64,000 nucleotides of DNA from Clostridiaceae bacterium M8S5 (GTDB taxonomy: Bacteria > Bacillota > Clostridia > Tissierellales > MCWD3), in NCBI GenBank assembly GCA_029227815.1, contig CP118523.1, positions 868,001-932,000 of the forward strand. The letters are read 5' to 3'. The notes under the pieces were generated by a model. That model was not told where the DNA came from. It saw nothing but the letters and a program-made list of their open reading frames with translations, and did no database searches. Both the position numbers and the translations under genes were made by a program. Of this stretch, positions 1 to 8,704 are shown in pieces; position 1 is the stretch's first letter; each line of letters starts with the position of its first letter.

Positions 1-1
1 T

Positions 2-763
2 ATAGAAAATTTGCAAAATCTAAGAACATTAATACTATATGATAATGATATTGTTGATGTATCTAAATTAGCTACTATAAAAAGACTGGAATTTTTAGAT
101 CTAACTAATAATAAGATAGCAAATATAAGTGTTCTAAATGAGAATATAAATCTTAATCATTTATATCTAGATAATAATGGGATTAAAGATATGCCAAGTT
201 TAAATAAGTTAAACAACTTGAGATATCTAAGTTTAACCAATAATGAAATAAGTGATTTAACTTTTTTAGAAGGCATGAAAAATAGTGATATAGAAAGATT
301 ATATTTAGAACATAACAATATTAAAGATTTAAAGCCTATAGAGAATCTTATGAATTTAACAGAGCTTTATTTAATGAACAATAACATTGAAGATTTGTCT
401 GGCTTAAAAGATATAGAATACTTAAAAGTTCTAAACTTGAATGATAATAATATTTCGGATATATCACCAATCAAGAACGTAGAGACAGCATATTTATTTT
501 TGAATAACAACAAGATAATGAATATAAATGAGTTGAACTTAAAAGAAACGTATATTTTAAGTATTGATAACAATAAAATAAAGAATATAAACCATAGCTT
601 ATTTGACCACACTAAATTATTAATGATTTTAAGTATAAAAAATAACAAAATTAATGACTGGGAATTTTTATCGAAGCTGGAGCATTTGTATAAGATAAAT
701 GTTTTAGGTAATGAAATAGATGATGAAACTATTACAAAATATAATAATGTATTTGTTTATTAA
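2..763 (+). CDS. Leucine-rich-repeat protein, 5' end outside window
   Basis: The frame is open back to the first bases (I-E-N before the first TTG), so this is the C-terminal part of a longer protein. About eleven repeats of roughly 22 residues follow the internalin-like pattern L-x-x-L-x-L-x-x-N-x-I-x-D-I. Typical units are NLRYLSLTNNEISDL and NLTELYLMNNNIEDL. The last repeat ends near residue 245 and the protein stops at once, with no C-terminal anchor or membrane segment. Such solenoids bind other proteins. The N-terminal part that would say whether it is secreted is not visible, so function is unassigned. Confidence 0.85.
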   Translation: MENLQNLRTLILYDNDIVDVSKLATIKRLEFLDLTNNKIANISVLNENINLNHLYLDNNGIKDMPSLNKLNNLRYLSLTNNEISDLTFLEGMKNSDIERLYLEHNNIKDLKPIENLMNLTELYLMNNNIEDLSGLKDIEYLKVLNLNDNNISDISPIKNVETAYLFLNNNKIMNINELNLKETYILSIDNNKIKNINHSLFDHTKLLMILSIKNNKINDWEFLSKLEHLYKINVLGNEIDDETITKYNNVFVY

Positions 764-779
764 ATGAAGTGAAATATAC

Positions 780-963
780 TTTTCGGTTGATTTAAAAGAT
801 AGTAATGAAGCATATTTAAATTGATTGATAGCGATAATCTAGAAGAACTTAATATGTCTGAAAGAAATAAGTTATTTTAGGATGGATGAGAGATTATGAA
901 TTTTAAATAGCTAAGTTCATATATGTAGATGGTAAACTTACTGACTATGATATGAAAATTTAG
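780..963 (+). pseudogene. Decayed coding remnant
   Basis: Between the LRR gene and the DUF3870 gene, protein-like text appears in short blocks broken by stops and frame changes: FKLIDSDNLEELNMSERNK, then a D-Y-E-F block, then AKFIYVDGKLTDYDMK. This is what an old, eroded gene looks like. I do not recognise the family. No complete gene is present in this interval. Confidence 0.4.
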
Positions 964-989
964 ATAATACATTTAGTAGAGGTGAAAAT

Positions 990-1310
990 ATGCTATATGA
1001 TAAAAATACTATATATATTCTTGGAACTGCTAAAATAAGCAAAACTGACCCCATAACTGCTTTATACGATATATTTTTTATTGGCTTAGTAGTAAAAAAA
1101 GATAATAGTGAAATAATAGATGCCACATGTAATATGGTCAAAGATGCCACAACAGATTTTATCAGGTCAATGCTGATAGGTTATAACCTTGTGAAAGATA
1201 TAGATAAAATAGTAAAAGAGGTTAATACTAGATTTTACGGAATGGCACAAAAAGCAGTTATTGCCTCTGTAAAAGATGCTAGAAATAAGTATATTATGAT
1301 TTCAAAATAA
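990..1310 (+). CDS. DUF3870 domain protein
   Basis: A 106-residue protein that fits the DUF3870 family over its whole length: an N-terminal strand region (TIYILGTAKISK), the block FFIGLVVKKDNSEIIDATCNM, and a C-terminal helix ending in YGMAQKAVIASVKDA. The family is common in Clostridia, and its biochemical role is not known to me. The ATG has a GAGGTG ribosome binding site. It stands alone between a decayed gene and a convergent ABC gene and shares a bidirectional terminator with the latter. Confidence 0.8.
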   Translation: MLYDKNTIYILGTAKISKTDPITALYDIFFIGLVVKKDNSEIIDATCNMVKDATTDFIRSMLIGYNLVKDIDKIVKEVNTRFYGMAQKAVIASVKDARNKYIMISK

Positions 1311-1320
1311 CTAACATAAA

Positions 1321-1352
1321 GGAGGCTAACGATATCAATTAGCCCCCCTTTA
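1321..1352. terminator. Bidirectional terminator between convergent genes
   Basis: Stem GGAGGCTAA / TTAGCCCCCC with an 8-base loop, then CTTTATTTATT. It lies between the 3' ends of the DUF3870 gene and the minus-strand ABC gene. Confidence 0.75.
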
Positions 1353-1356
1353 TTTA

Positions 1357-3210
1357 TTAAACACATTCGTATTCCTTATTTCTATCGTTGTTATCCTTAA
1401 AAGGTGTTGCTTGTATACTATAAAGCTTCGAATAGTAATCTTTATTTGCCATCAAATCATCATGAGTACCACATTCAATTAGATTACCTTTTTTAAATAC
1501 TAATATCTTGTCTGCAAATCTAACAGTTGAAAATCTATGAGAAGTAAATATACCTATTTTGTCTTTACATAGCTCAAAGAACTTATCAAATATATCTTTT
1601 TCAGATAAGGGGTCTAAAGCCGAGCTAGGCTCATCTAGAACATATATATCAGACTTTCTGATAAAAGCTCTAGATAGTGCAATTTTTTGCCACTGACCAC
1701 CTGATAATTGTGTTCCTTTTTCAAACCAGACACCCAATTGACTATCAATAGAGTCAGGAAGGTTCATAACAAAATCATTAATACCAGAACGTTTTGCGGA
1801 GTCTATTATTTTTTCATTGTCTTCAATATATTTTAGATCGCCAAATGCTATATTCTCTCTTACAGTTAGTTGGTATTTTACAAAATCTTGCAGAACGATA
1901 GACATCTTGTTTCTCAATGAATTTTCATCATAGTTTTTTATAGATATACCGTTAATTAAGATATCACCTTCAAAGTTATCGTAGAGTTTGCACATTAGTT
2001 TTATTATTGTAGTTTTTCCGGAACCATTTTCACCTACTATAGCTATTTTTTCACCAGCAGATATTTTAAAATCTAAATTTTTTAAAACGTAGATATCTTT
2101 ACTAGGGTATTTGAAAGATACATTTTTAAATTCAATATCTTTTATTGTATCTAATGCTAAACCGTTAGAGCTAGCTTTATTGTTTTCATCAACAGGTAAA
2201 TCTAAAAATTCAAATAATTGCTTTATGTATAAATTGTTTTGGTACATACGAAACATTGTATTTAAAACTAATTGAGAGTTTGACTGGACTAGCTTTGTAG
2301 TGCTTAAAAATGCATACAAATCTCCAATAAAAAGTTTTCCAATATATGTACTATAAATTACTAATCCTCTGACACCGTTTACAGCTATTTCGTTTATCAT
2401 ATCAAAAACTAGAGTAAGAGAAAATCTTCTTTTAGTCATAGCTTTATCTTCACGATAAAAACCTTTATAAAATTTCTTATATTTTTCTACTAAGTGATTG
2501 CCCAAATTATAAAGCTTAACTTCCTTTACAGATGCATCTCTAGTGAGTAAAAATTCAAGATACCATGACTTTCTATGCTTTGGAGCTCTTTTCCATTGTA
2601 ACAAAAACTCTTTTTGCCCTTGCTTTAAAAGACTTATAGTAGAAAAAGAAGGAACAATGATTAATAAAACAGCTGCCCACCATTTCCACATAAAAATAAC
2701 TCCAGCAGAAGTTACAAGCGTTAAAACACTACTAATAATAGCAAGAATAGATGTGAAAACAGAAAATGGTCTATAACCAGCTTCGTTTTGAGCTCTTTGA
2801 AGTTTATCATAGATATTTGGGTTTTCGAAATCAGCTAGTGATAGTTTTTTTGCTTTGTCTAGTATATCAACTTTGATGTCATAAGTCATAATAGTTTGGA
2901 ATAGATTTTCAAAGTAATTTTTTGCTAGAGACAATAAGTTTGCCAAAAGCGAAGCTGAAATTAAAAAAATGAATGCGTTTAGTACACTTCTATAATTATT
3001 ACCTCCCTTTTGAACAACATTGATTAAATTTCTCATAGCATTTATATTTACAACAGGCATAATACCGATTAAAATACTAAGTAACATTATAACTATTAGA
3101 TACTTATGATTACAATTCCAAAGGAGTTTAAGTATCCTAGGCCAGTATTTAAATGAGCTGAAAATATTCTTAATGCTAAATTCTTGGGGATTCGTTTCAG
3201 ATTTTGTCAT
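1357..3210 (-). CDS. ABC exporter half-transporter (permease-ATPase fusion)
   Basis: A 617-residue half-transporter. It has five or six membrane segments in residues about 35-320 (type IV/MsbA fold), then an ATPase domain with Walker A GENGSGKTT (about 393-401), signature LSGGQW (about 503) and Walker B YVLDEP (about 523) followed by SSALDP. These proteins export lipids, drugs or peptides as dimers. With no partner gene next to it, a homodimer is likely. The ATG is preceded by AGGAGG at good spacing. The substrate cannot be told from the sequence. It has the same architecture as the pair at 14.2-17.8 kb. Confidence 0.88.
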   Translation of the reverse strand: MTKSETNPQEFSIKNIFSSFKYWPRILKLLWNCNHKYLIVIMLLSILIGIMPVVNINAMRNLINVVQKGGNNYRSVLNAFIFLISASLLANLLSLAKNYFENLFQTIMTYDIKVDILDKAKKLSLADFENPNIYDKLQRAQNEAGYRPFSVFTSILAIISSVLTLVTSAGVIFMWKWWAAVLLIIVPSFSTISLLKQGQKEFLLQWKRAPKHRKSWYLEFLLTRDASVKEVKLYNLGNHLVEKYKKFYKGFYREDKAMTKRRFSLTLVFDMINEIAVNGVRGLVIYSTYIGKLFIGDLYAFLSTTKLVQSNSQLVLNTMFRMYQNNLYIKQLFEFLDLPVDENNKASSNGLALDTIKDIEFKNVSFKYPSKDIYVLKNLDFKISAGEKIAIVGENGSGKTTIIKLMCKLYDNFEGDILINGISIKNYDENSLRNKMSIVLQDFVKYQLTVRENIAFGDLKYIEDNEKIIDSAKRSGINDFVMNLPDSIDSQLGVWFEKGTQLSGGQWQKIALSRAFIRKSDIYVLDEPSSALDPLSEKDIFDKFFELCKDKIGIFTSHRFSTVRFADKILVFKKGNLIECGTHDDLMANKDYYSKLYSIQATPFKDNNDRNKEYECV

Positions 3211-3329
3211 ATACTACCTCCTTTTACATGGACTAGCTATTTCTAATTTATAATATTTACGTGCAAAAGTCAATAAAAACTTGTCTAAATTGTGGTAAAA
3301 ATACCAAAAAAATGAGTTGACAAAATTCA

Positions 3330-3358
3330 TTTAAAAAACACAAATTTTATAGTATAAT
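3330..3358 (+). promoter_or_regulatory. Sigma-A promoter for the DUF4392 leader
   Basis: TTTAAA, 17 bases, TATAAT (3353-3358). A TTGACA at 3317-3322 lies too far from this -10 box to pair with it. Confidence 0.55.
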
Positions 3359-3389
3359 GTAATCAAGTAAATAATAGTTTTATTTATTG

Positions 3390-3461
3390 GTATATAAAAG
3401 ACCTTTATATACAATTGTAGATAAGACCCATGACTGACTTTATGCTGTCGTGGGTTTTTTT
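3390..3461 (+). promoter_or_regulatory. Leader with hairpin and terminator (possible attenuator)
   Basis: A perfect 9-bp hairpin (GTATATAAA / TTTATATAC, 3390-3412) is followed by a strong terminator (ACCCATGAC / GTCGTGGGT, 3426-3455, then seven T). The terminator ends only about 25 bases before the real start codon of the downstream gene. The layout fits transcription attenuation. I do not recognise a known riboswitch class in the roughly 70 bases ahead of the terminator. Confidence 0.5.
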
Positions 3462-3485
3462 ATGTTGATAAAACGGAGGGATAAT

Positions 3486-4367
3486 ATGTCACTTGAAAAA
3501 ATAGAAGGAATCATGAGAAGAAATCTAGACAATAGAAATATGGGCGGAGTCTATTTAAAAGGGGAGTTAGAATGTATTTGTAATGAATTGATGAAAAGTA
3601 AAGTAATCATGATAGTCACAGGATTTGTTATTAAAGATGTACTTGTAGGAGAAACAGATGGACCATTAGGAGCAGTAGCTCTTGCAAATGCTCTACTCAA
3701 GCTAGAAAAAAAAGTAATTATAGTAACAGATAAATATTCTGTAGATATAGTAAAAAAATGCTGTTTAGAGGTAGAGATAAGAAATAGGATAGATATAGAG
3801 ATAATTAAAGAAACAGATATAGAGGCAAATTCATTAGCATTATTAAAACAATACCAACCTTCTCATATAGTAGCGGTAGAAAGGCCAGGGAGAGCTAAAG
3901 ACAGGTGTTGTTATTCAATGAATGGAGACGACATAACACATCTAGTACCAAATACAGATATATTGTTTAAATATGCGAAAGCTATGAAGATAGTAACGAT
4001 AGCAATAGGAGATGGAGGAAATGAGATAGGAATGGGGAAAATATCTAATTATATCAGGGAGCATGTTGCCTACGGAAATTTAATTTGTAGTGAATTTAGT
4101 TCTGATTATTTAATAGTAGCAGGTGTGTCTAATTGGGGAGCGCATGCTATAATAGCAGGATTATCAATCATGTGTAACAAACGGTTGCTACATGATATAG
4201 ATACGGAAAAGAGGTTGTTATATTCTATGGCTGAGTGTGGAGCAGTAGATGGCGTTACAAAGTTAAAAACTCCTACAGTTGATGGACTAAGTTTAGAAGA
4301 GAATATAAGCATAATACATGAGTTACACTTTGCTTTGGAGTGTACTAACCAATTTACAAAGAAATGA
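3486..4367 (+). CDS. DUF4392 protein (D-glutamate cyclase-like)
   Basis: The real start is ATG 3486, behind CGGAGGG. An in-frame GTG at 3450 lies inside the terminator and is rejected. The 293-residue product matches DUF4392, the C-terminal domain of mitochondrial D-glutamate cyclase. Landmarks are GFVIKDVLVGETDGPLGA near the N-terminus, VAVERPGRAKDRCCYSMNG in the middle, and TIAIGDGGNEIGMGKI. The metazoan relative dehydrates D-glutamate to 5-oxoproline. Stand-alone bacterial members are not well characterised, so the substrate is inferred. It is probably soluble. Expression may depend on read-through of the upstream terminator. Confidence 0.75.
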   Translation: MSLEKIEGIMRRNLDNRNMGGVYLKGELECICNELMKSKVIMIVTGFVIKDVLVGETDGPLGAVALANALLKLEKKVIIVTDKYSVDIVKKCCLEVEIRNRIDIEIIKETDIEANSLALLKQYQPSHIVAVERPGRAKDRCCYSMNGDDITHLVPNTDILFKYAKAMKIVTIAIGDGGNEIGMGKISNYIREHVAYGNLICSEFSSDYLIVAGVSNWGAHAIIAGLSIMCNKRLLHDIDTEKRLLYSMAECGAVDGVTKLKTPTVDGLSLEENISIIHELHFALECTNQFTKK

Positions 4368-4454
4368 CCATAAGCAAGGTATTTGACATATGTTATATTC
4401 TATCATAGAATTTAAATAGTCAAATTATGCAACAATATAAGTAGGAGGTGCAAA

Positions 4455-4676
4455 ATGGCAGAATTCAAATATGAAATAGTAGAAGAATTAGGAGTATTAT
4501 CTAAGTCAAGTAGTGGATGGTCAAAGGAGTTGAACAAAATTAGCTGGAACTCTAGAGCTCCTAAATATGATATAAGAGATTGGTCAGAAGGTCATGAAAA
4601 AATGGGAAAGGGAATTACACTTTCAGCGGAAGATTTAAAGAAACTCAGAGATATACTCAATGAAATGGAATTGTAA
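4455..4676 (+). CDS. YdbC/PC4-like single-strand DNA-binding protein
   Basis: A 73-residue protein. Residues 1-70 show the PC4-like YdbC pattern: a strand run (FKYEIVEELGVLS), a W-x-KELN segment, KYDIRDW, then ITLSAEDLKKLRDIL, which would be the C-terminal helix. Lactococcal YdbC is a homodimer that binds single-stranded nucleic acid. The start is ATG behind AGGAGGTG. It forms a single-gene unit closed by a terminator. Confidence 0.7.
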   Translation: MAEFKYEIVEELGVLSKSSSGWSKELNKISWNSRAPKYDIRDWSEGHEKMGKGITLSAEDLKKLRDILNEMEL

Positions 4677-4685
4677 ATCGATATA

Positions 4686-4714
4686 AAGACATATTAAGTT
4701 AATATGTCTTTTTT
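4686..4714 (+). terminator. Terminator of the YdbC-like gene
   Basis: Stem AAGACATATTAA / TTAATATGTCTT with a tiny loop and then a T run. Confidence 0.8.
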
Positions 4715-4800
4715 AATGAGAAAACGCTTGTTCGATTAGCACAAATTATATATAATACTATATATAATATTATACATTGATGATGAGGTGATGAGAGTAA

Positions 4801-5148
4801 ATGAATATAGAAGAAATGTTAAATCTATCAAAGTTACTGTGGGAAAGTAACAAAGAAAGATGGTCTCCTATGGAACCAGAATACAGTAAAGATTTTTTAT
4901 TGTATATGGTTGAAGAACTTGGAGAAGTAATAGCTATAATAAAGAAAAAAGGAATAAATAGCATAATGGAAAACGAAGAAATAAGAGAACGTTTCATAGA
5001 AGAAATGGGAGATGTAATGATGTACTATATGGATGTATTAAATAGATTTAAAGTAACTTCAGAAGAATTCACAAAAGTATACAAGGATAAATATGATAAA
5101 AACCTAATTAGAAATTATAAAGAAGAATATGAAAAATATCAAATATAA
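4801..5148 (+). CDS. MazG-like nucleotide pyrophosphohydrolase
   Basis: A 115-residue, all-helical protein with the metal-binding pair of the MazG superfamily: EELGEV in helix 2 and EEMGDVMMY in helix 3. Members hydrolyse nucleoside triphosphates to the monophosphate and pyrophosphate and act in nucleotide-pool cleaning. The length fits a single-domain form. The ATG is preceded by a weak GAGGTGATGAGAG. It has its own promoter-like region and no close operon partner. Confidence 0.75.
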   Translation: MNIEEMLNLSKLLWESNKERWSPMEPEYSKDFLLYMVEELGEVIAIIKKKGINSIMENEEIRERFIEEMGDVMMYYMDVLNRFKVTSEEFTKVYKDKYDKNLIRNYKEEYEKYQI

Positions 5149-5257
5149 CAACTTGATTTTTAACATTATTTATTATATAATTAAAATAATCAATTAACCG
5201 ATTAAGAAAATAAATAATGAATTTATAATATAACAAACACCAAGGAGGTATTACATA

Positions 5258-6115
5258 ATGGGATACAAATTAGAAACCTATGAGAAATTGACAGGTGCAA
5301 CAGATCAAACACCAGCATTCTCATGCGTAGCACAAGGAAATGGAGTAATGTATGCTAAAAAAGGAGCAATGGTAGCAGATCAGGGACAATTCAAATACGA
5401 GAAAATCTTGCTTGATCCGAATGGAGGAGGATTAGTTAGAGGAATAGTTAATCAAGTTTCAAGAAGGTTGACAGGAGAAAACATGGAGATAATGAAAGTA
5501 AGTGGACAAGGAATGGTCATATTTGCTTGGGAAGGTAAAAATGTTAAAGTTATACCTGTACAACCAGGAGAATCACTAGGAGTGGAATCAGAGAATATAC
5601 TAGCGTTTTCAGGTAACCTGAAATATGGAGTGAGATTCATAGGAGCAGGAGTGTTATCACAAAAGGGATTGTTTACGACTAATTTTCAAAACAATTCCGG
5701 TGAAGTAGGGTTTGTTGCAATTATCACAGATGGTAATGCAATAGTGCTTCAAAGTCCATGTAGAGTAGATCCAGATGCAATAATATGTTGGACTGGTCCA
5801 GACCCTGGCTTAAAGCTTGATGTTAACTGGAAGACAATAATAGGACAAACCTCTGGGGAATCTTATATGTTCAACTTTAAAAATGCAGGTCAATCAGTAG
5901 TTCTTCAACCATCAGAAAGAAAATCAGGATTAGATATATCTATAGACTCAGGTGGAAGGGCAAGAGGACAAGGAAGCTCATATCAAAACTCAAGGAATAA
6001 TGTAAGTGATACAATGGGAAATATTGGACAAGCATTTGGTGGAGGACAAAATGGTAACAACTCAAATCCATTAGGTAATATAGGATCAACGCTAGGCAGA
6101 TTTTTTAATGACTAA
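5258..6115 (+). CDS. AIM24/TIGR00266-family protein
   Basis: A 285-residue protein. Residues about 1-220 form the beta-rich AIM24 (DUF124) fold: GNGVMYAKKGAMVADQGQF, GEGLMIF-like VSGQGMVIFAWEG, LGVESENILAF and FTTNFQNNSGEVGF. Residues 225-285 are a Gly/Asn/Ser-rich, probably disordered tail. The family is common beside tellurite/stress (TerD) genes. Its exact role is unknown. The start is ATG behind CAAGGAGG. A TerD-domain gene follows after 21 bases with its own strong ribosome binding site, so the two form an operon. Confidence 0.8.
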   Translation: MGYKLETYEKLTGATDQTPAFSCVAQGNGVMYAKKGAMVADQGQFKYEKILLDPNGGGLVRGIVNQVSRRLTGENMEIMKVSGQGMVIFAWEGKNVKVIPVQPGESLGVESENILAFSGNLKYGVRFIGAGVLSQKGLFTTNFQNNSGEVGFVAIITDGNAIVLQSPCRVDPDAIICWTGPDPGLKLDVNWKTIIGQTSGESYMFNFKNAGQSVVLQPSERKSGLDISIDSGGRARGQGSSYQNSRNNVSDTMGNIGQAFGGGQNGNNSNPLGNIGSTLGRFFND

Positions 6116-6136
6116 TAAATAAGAGGAGGAAATATT

Positions 6137-6907
6137 ATGAACATAAGTGGAGGATTAGGTGGTTTAAATACTACAAATACAAATAATCAACAACAAGCTA
6201 CAGAGACATCTCAGCCAGCAGGGCTAGGAGGAGGAATAGGTGGTGGAATTGGAGGAGCACAGCCTACAGCAAATTCAACAAATACAACAACTCCAGCACC
6301 ATCATCAAATATAGTATCATTAAAAAAAGGTCAAAAGGTATCACTTGCTAAAAGTGCTCAAGGAGCGGGAGTAAACGGACCATTAACTACTGTTAAAGTA
6401 GGACTTGGCTGGGATACAAATAAATATGATGGACAAAATGAGTTTGATCTAGATGTATTCACATTTGCTTTAAAAGCAGATGGAAAGGTTAGAAATGCAA
6501 GTGATTTTGTATTTTACAACAATAAAAAGATTCCAGAAGGTGCTATAGTTCTAAGTGGTGATAATAGAACAGGCGCAGGATCAGGGGATGATGAATCAGT
6601 AGAAATAAACTTGACTTCATTGCCACCTGAGATAGAAAAAATAGCATTTTGTATAACTATTAATGAAGCAGAAACAAGAGGTCAGAATTTTGGTATGGTA
6701 GACAATGCATTTGCACGAATAGTAGACGCTGGTTCTGGAACTGAATTTATGAGATATGATTTATCTGAAGATTACTCTATTGAAACAGCATTGGTAGTAG
6801 GAGAGCTGTATAAACATGGTGGAGAGTGGAAATTTAGAGCAGTAGGTTCAGGATTTACTGAAGGATTAGTAGCTTTATGTGCTGAATATGGGGTAAGTGC
6901 TGAATAG
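6137..6907 (+). CDS. TerD-family stress protein with low-complexity N-terminus
   Basis: A 256-residue protein. Residues 1-60 are Gly/Asn/Thr/Gln-rich with GGGIGGGIGGA. From about 62 begins a full TerD domain: VSLKKGQKVSLAK, GLGWDTNKYDGQNEFDLDV (the calcium-binding Asp cluster), DFVFYNN, LSGDNRTGAG-GDDE, and a C-terminal YKHGGEWKFRAVGSGF. TerD proteins bind calcium and belong to the Ter/general-stress set. Co-transcribed with the AIM24 gene upstream. The Gly-rich N-terminus mirrors the Gly-rich C-terminus of its partner. The operon ends at a long palindrome. Confidence 0.88.
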   Translation: MNISGGLGGLNTTNTNNQQQATETSQPAGLGGGIGGGIGGAQPTANSTNTTTPAPSSNIVSLKKGQKVSLAKSAQGAGVNGPLTTVKVGLGWDTNKYDGQNEFDLDVFTFALKADGKVRNASDFVFYNNKKIPEGAIVLSGDNRTGAGSGDDESVEINLTSLPPEIEKIAFCITINEAETRGQNFGMVDNAFARIVDAGSGTEFMRYDLSEDYSIETALVVGELYKHGGEWKFRAVGSGFTEGLVALCAEYGVSAE

Positions 6908-6936
6908 TAGATTTACATTTATATAATTATTAACAA

Positions 6937-6964
6937 AGGGAATGTTTCGTACGAAACATTCCCT
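6937..6964. terminator. Perfect 28-base palindrome after terD
   Basis: AGGGAATGTTTCGT followed directly by its reverse complement, centred on CGTACG. It lies 30 bases past the terD stop, but no T run follows (ATAAATAC), so it may be an RNA 3'-end hairpin or a protein-binding site rather than a classical terminator. Confidence 0.6.
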
Positions 6965-7017
6965 ATAAATACATACTGAATTTTAAGAATATTAAAATAA
7001 ATGATATGGGGGTAGCT

Positions 7018-8187
7018 ATGAAAGGATTACAAATAAGACTTGCATCATTTAAAGATATAGAAGATATTTTGGAATTAGAAAATGAAAATCAAAAATATTA
7101 TGCTATAGAAATTCAAGGGCCAAGCGATATAAGAGAGCAAAAGTTAAGAAAAAAAATTGAAGAAGCAAGTAGTTTAGATGGGGTTTATGTTGTAGAAAAC
7201 GAGATCGGAGCTATGATAGCTTGTTGTATATTTGATATGAGTATAACAAAGAATGGCTATACTCATATCAGATATTATGTATCAAAGCAATATAAAGAGC
7301 CATTTGGGATTAAGGCATTAAACATTATAGTTCAAAAGTGTTTTGGTGACTTGAACTACAATAAACTAAATATACGTATTAGAAGCAGCAAAAGACAAAT
7401 GTTGGAGATTTTATTGGCAAGTGGCTTTATGATAGAGGCACGTTTAAGAGAACATTTTTATATAAATGGAAAATACAAAGATGTGCTAGCAATGGGGATT
7501 ACAAAAGAAGATTTCAATAACAAAAAAATACACAAGGATGAAATCGTAAACATTAGCAATACAGAGTTTGATGATGATTATAAGTTAAAAGTTAACTTAT
7601 CTCCAATAAAGCAACTACTAATTGGAGAAAAAATAGATTTAACACCAGTTAATGAAGATGATATCAAAGTTATGTATGAGTTATCTAAGAATTCGAATGA
7701 GAAACAATATGGATATATAGGAGCGCCTGCACCAGCAGAATTACAAGAATATAAAAGAATAGTAGAAAGAAAAAATGATTACTTTACTTTAAAAAAAGGG
7801 ATATCATTTGGGATAAGAACAAAAGATGGTAGAATTGCTGGAACAATTGGAGCAGGTATAATAGATTTAAAAAACAGACATTTAATGGTTGGGTTAGGGA
7901 TATTAAGTGACAAAGATAGAGGCAAAGGATATGGATCAGAAGCTATAAGACTTTTTAATGACTATGCGTTTTTGGAATTAAACATGCATAGAGTATATTT
8001 AGGGTGTTTTAACTTTAACGAAAAAGCAAGAATGCTTTATGAACGCATAGGGTTTAAATTAGAGGGTATTGATAGAGCATTTGTATTTAGGAATGGCAAC
8101 TACTATGATGGTAGTGTGCTAGGGCTTCTCAGAAGAGAATGGTTAGAGTTAAGAGGGTACATTGATAAGGGTACAGATTGTGACTAA
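7018..8187 (+). CDS. Two-domain GNAT acetyltransferase
   Basis: The start is taken as ATG 7018, because a GGGGG ribosome binding site lies just before it. An in-frame ATG at 7006 overlaps that site. The 389-residue product has two acetyl-CoA-binding folds. Residues about 5-165 are a GNAT with weak motif A (FGIKALNIIVQKCFGDLNYNKL). Residues about 195-385 are RimJ/RimL-like, with the clear core GLGILSDKDRGKGYGSEAIRLF and NEKARMLYERIGFKLEG. The second domain probably does the catalysis. The acceptor (protein N-terminus, antibiotic or small amine) is not predictable here. Confidence 0.82.
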   Translation: MKGLQIRLASFKDIEDILELENENQKYYAIEIQGPSDIREQKLRKKIEEASSLDGVYVVENEIGAMIACCIFDMSITKNGYTHIRYYVSKQYKEPFGIKALNIIVQKCFGDLNYNKLNIRIRSSKRQMLEILLASGFMIEARLREHFYINGKYKDVLAMGITKEDFNNKKIHKDEIVNISNTEFDDDYKLKVNLSPIKQLLIGEKIDLTPVNEDDIKVMYELSKNSNEKQYGYIGAPAPAELQEYKRIVERKNDYFTLKKGISFGIRTKDGRIAGTIGAGIIDLKNRHLMVGLGILSDKDRGKGYGSEAIRLFNDYAFLELNMHRVYLGCFNFNEKARMLYERIGFKLEGIDRAFVFRNGNYYDGSVLGLLRREWLELRGYIDKGTDCD

Positions 8188-8219
8188 TGATAATATAGAG
8201 TAAATAGAAAGCCAGAATT

Positions 8220-8252
8220 GGGTCATGCTTTAGGTGTGACTCTTTATTTTTT
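8220..8252 (+). terminator. Terminator of the GNAT gene
   Basis: Stem GGGTCATGC / GTGTGACTC with G-U pairs, then TTTATTTTTT. Confidence 0.6.
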
Positions 8253-8318
8253 GAGAGGGAGCATTAAGAAGATCGATAAGGGTGAGGCTTTTATTCTTTT
8301 ATAATTTCATTTATACAT

Positions 8319-8640
8319 ATAAAATCAAAGCTTAAAATAAATATCAAAAACCACTTTGAAATGTGCTGAACCAATAAAACTATGAGGTAACTATAAGCCA
8401 CACAGAGATAATCTATAATAATAAAAAGAATAACCAATAAAGTAACAAAGAAGCATATCCGTTTTTCCGAAGAAGCGACTTTAGAGGACTTGTTCCTACA
8501 ACGCTTTTACTCACATATTTAGGAACAAGTTCTATACGGAGTCCGTAGGAAAATTAGGATATGATTCTCACCAATAAGCATAACATTACAAAAAACGTAT
8601 CCCATTAATACTACAAAGCATTACCCCAAAAAGAGAGATA
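8319..8640 (-). ncRNA. Candidate structured RNA or repeat, copy A
   Basis: No credible gene lies between 8190 and 9045. The stretch instead holds two diverged copies of one sequence in the same orientation, about 390 bases apart (compare 8705-9012). Read on the minus strand, copy A has nested pairing: CATATCC with GGATATG outside, the TACGG / CCGTA hairpin, and ACTTGTTCCT with AGGAACAAGT. The block CTCTAAAGTCGCTTCTT and the 3' block AGATTATCTCTGTG are the best-conserved parts. Conserved pairing without an open frame suggests an RNA. The minus strand is chosen because the paired blocks read best there, which is not proof. Confidence 0.45.
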
Positions 8641-8704
8641 TCAACCAATCCCCTTGAAGCTGAGATTGTTTTTCGACCGCGACATTGTAAGCTGTGATTT
8701 AACA

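Noticed and set aside
7006-7017. An upstream ATG as start of the GNAT gene
   Set aside because: It overlaps the GGGGG ribosome binding site that serves the ATG at 7018.
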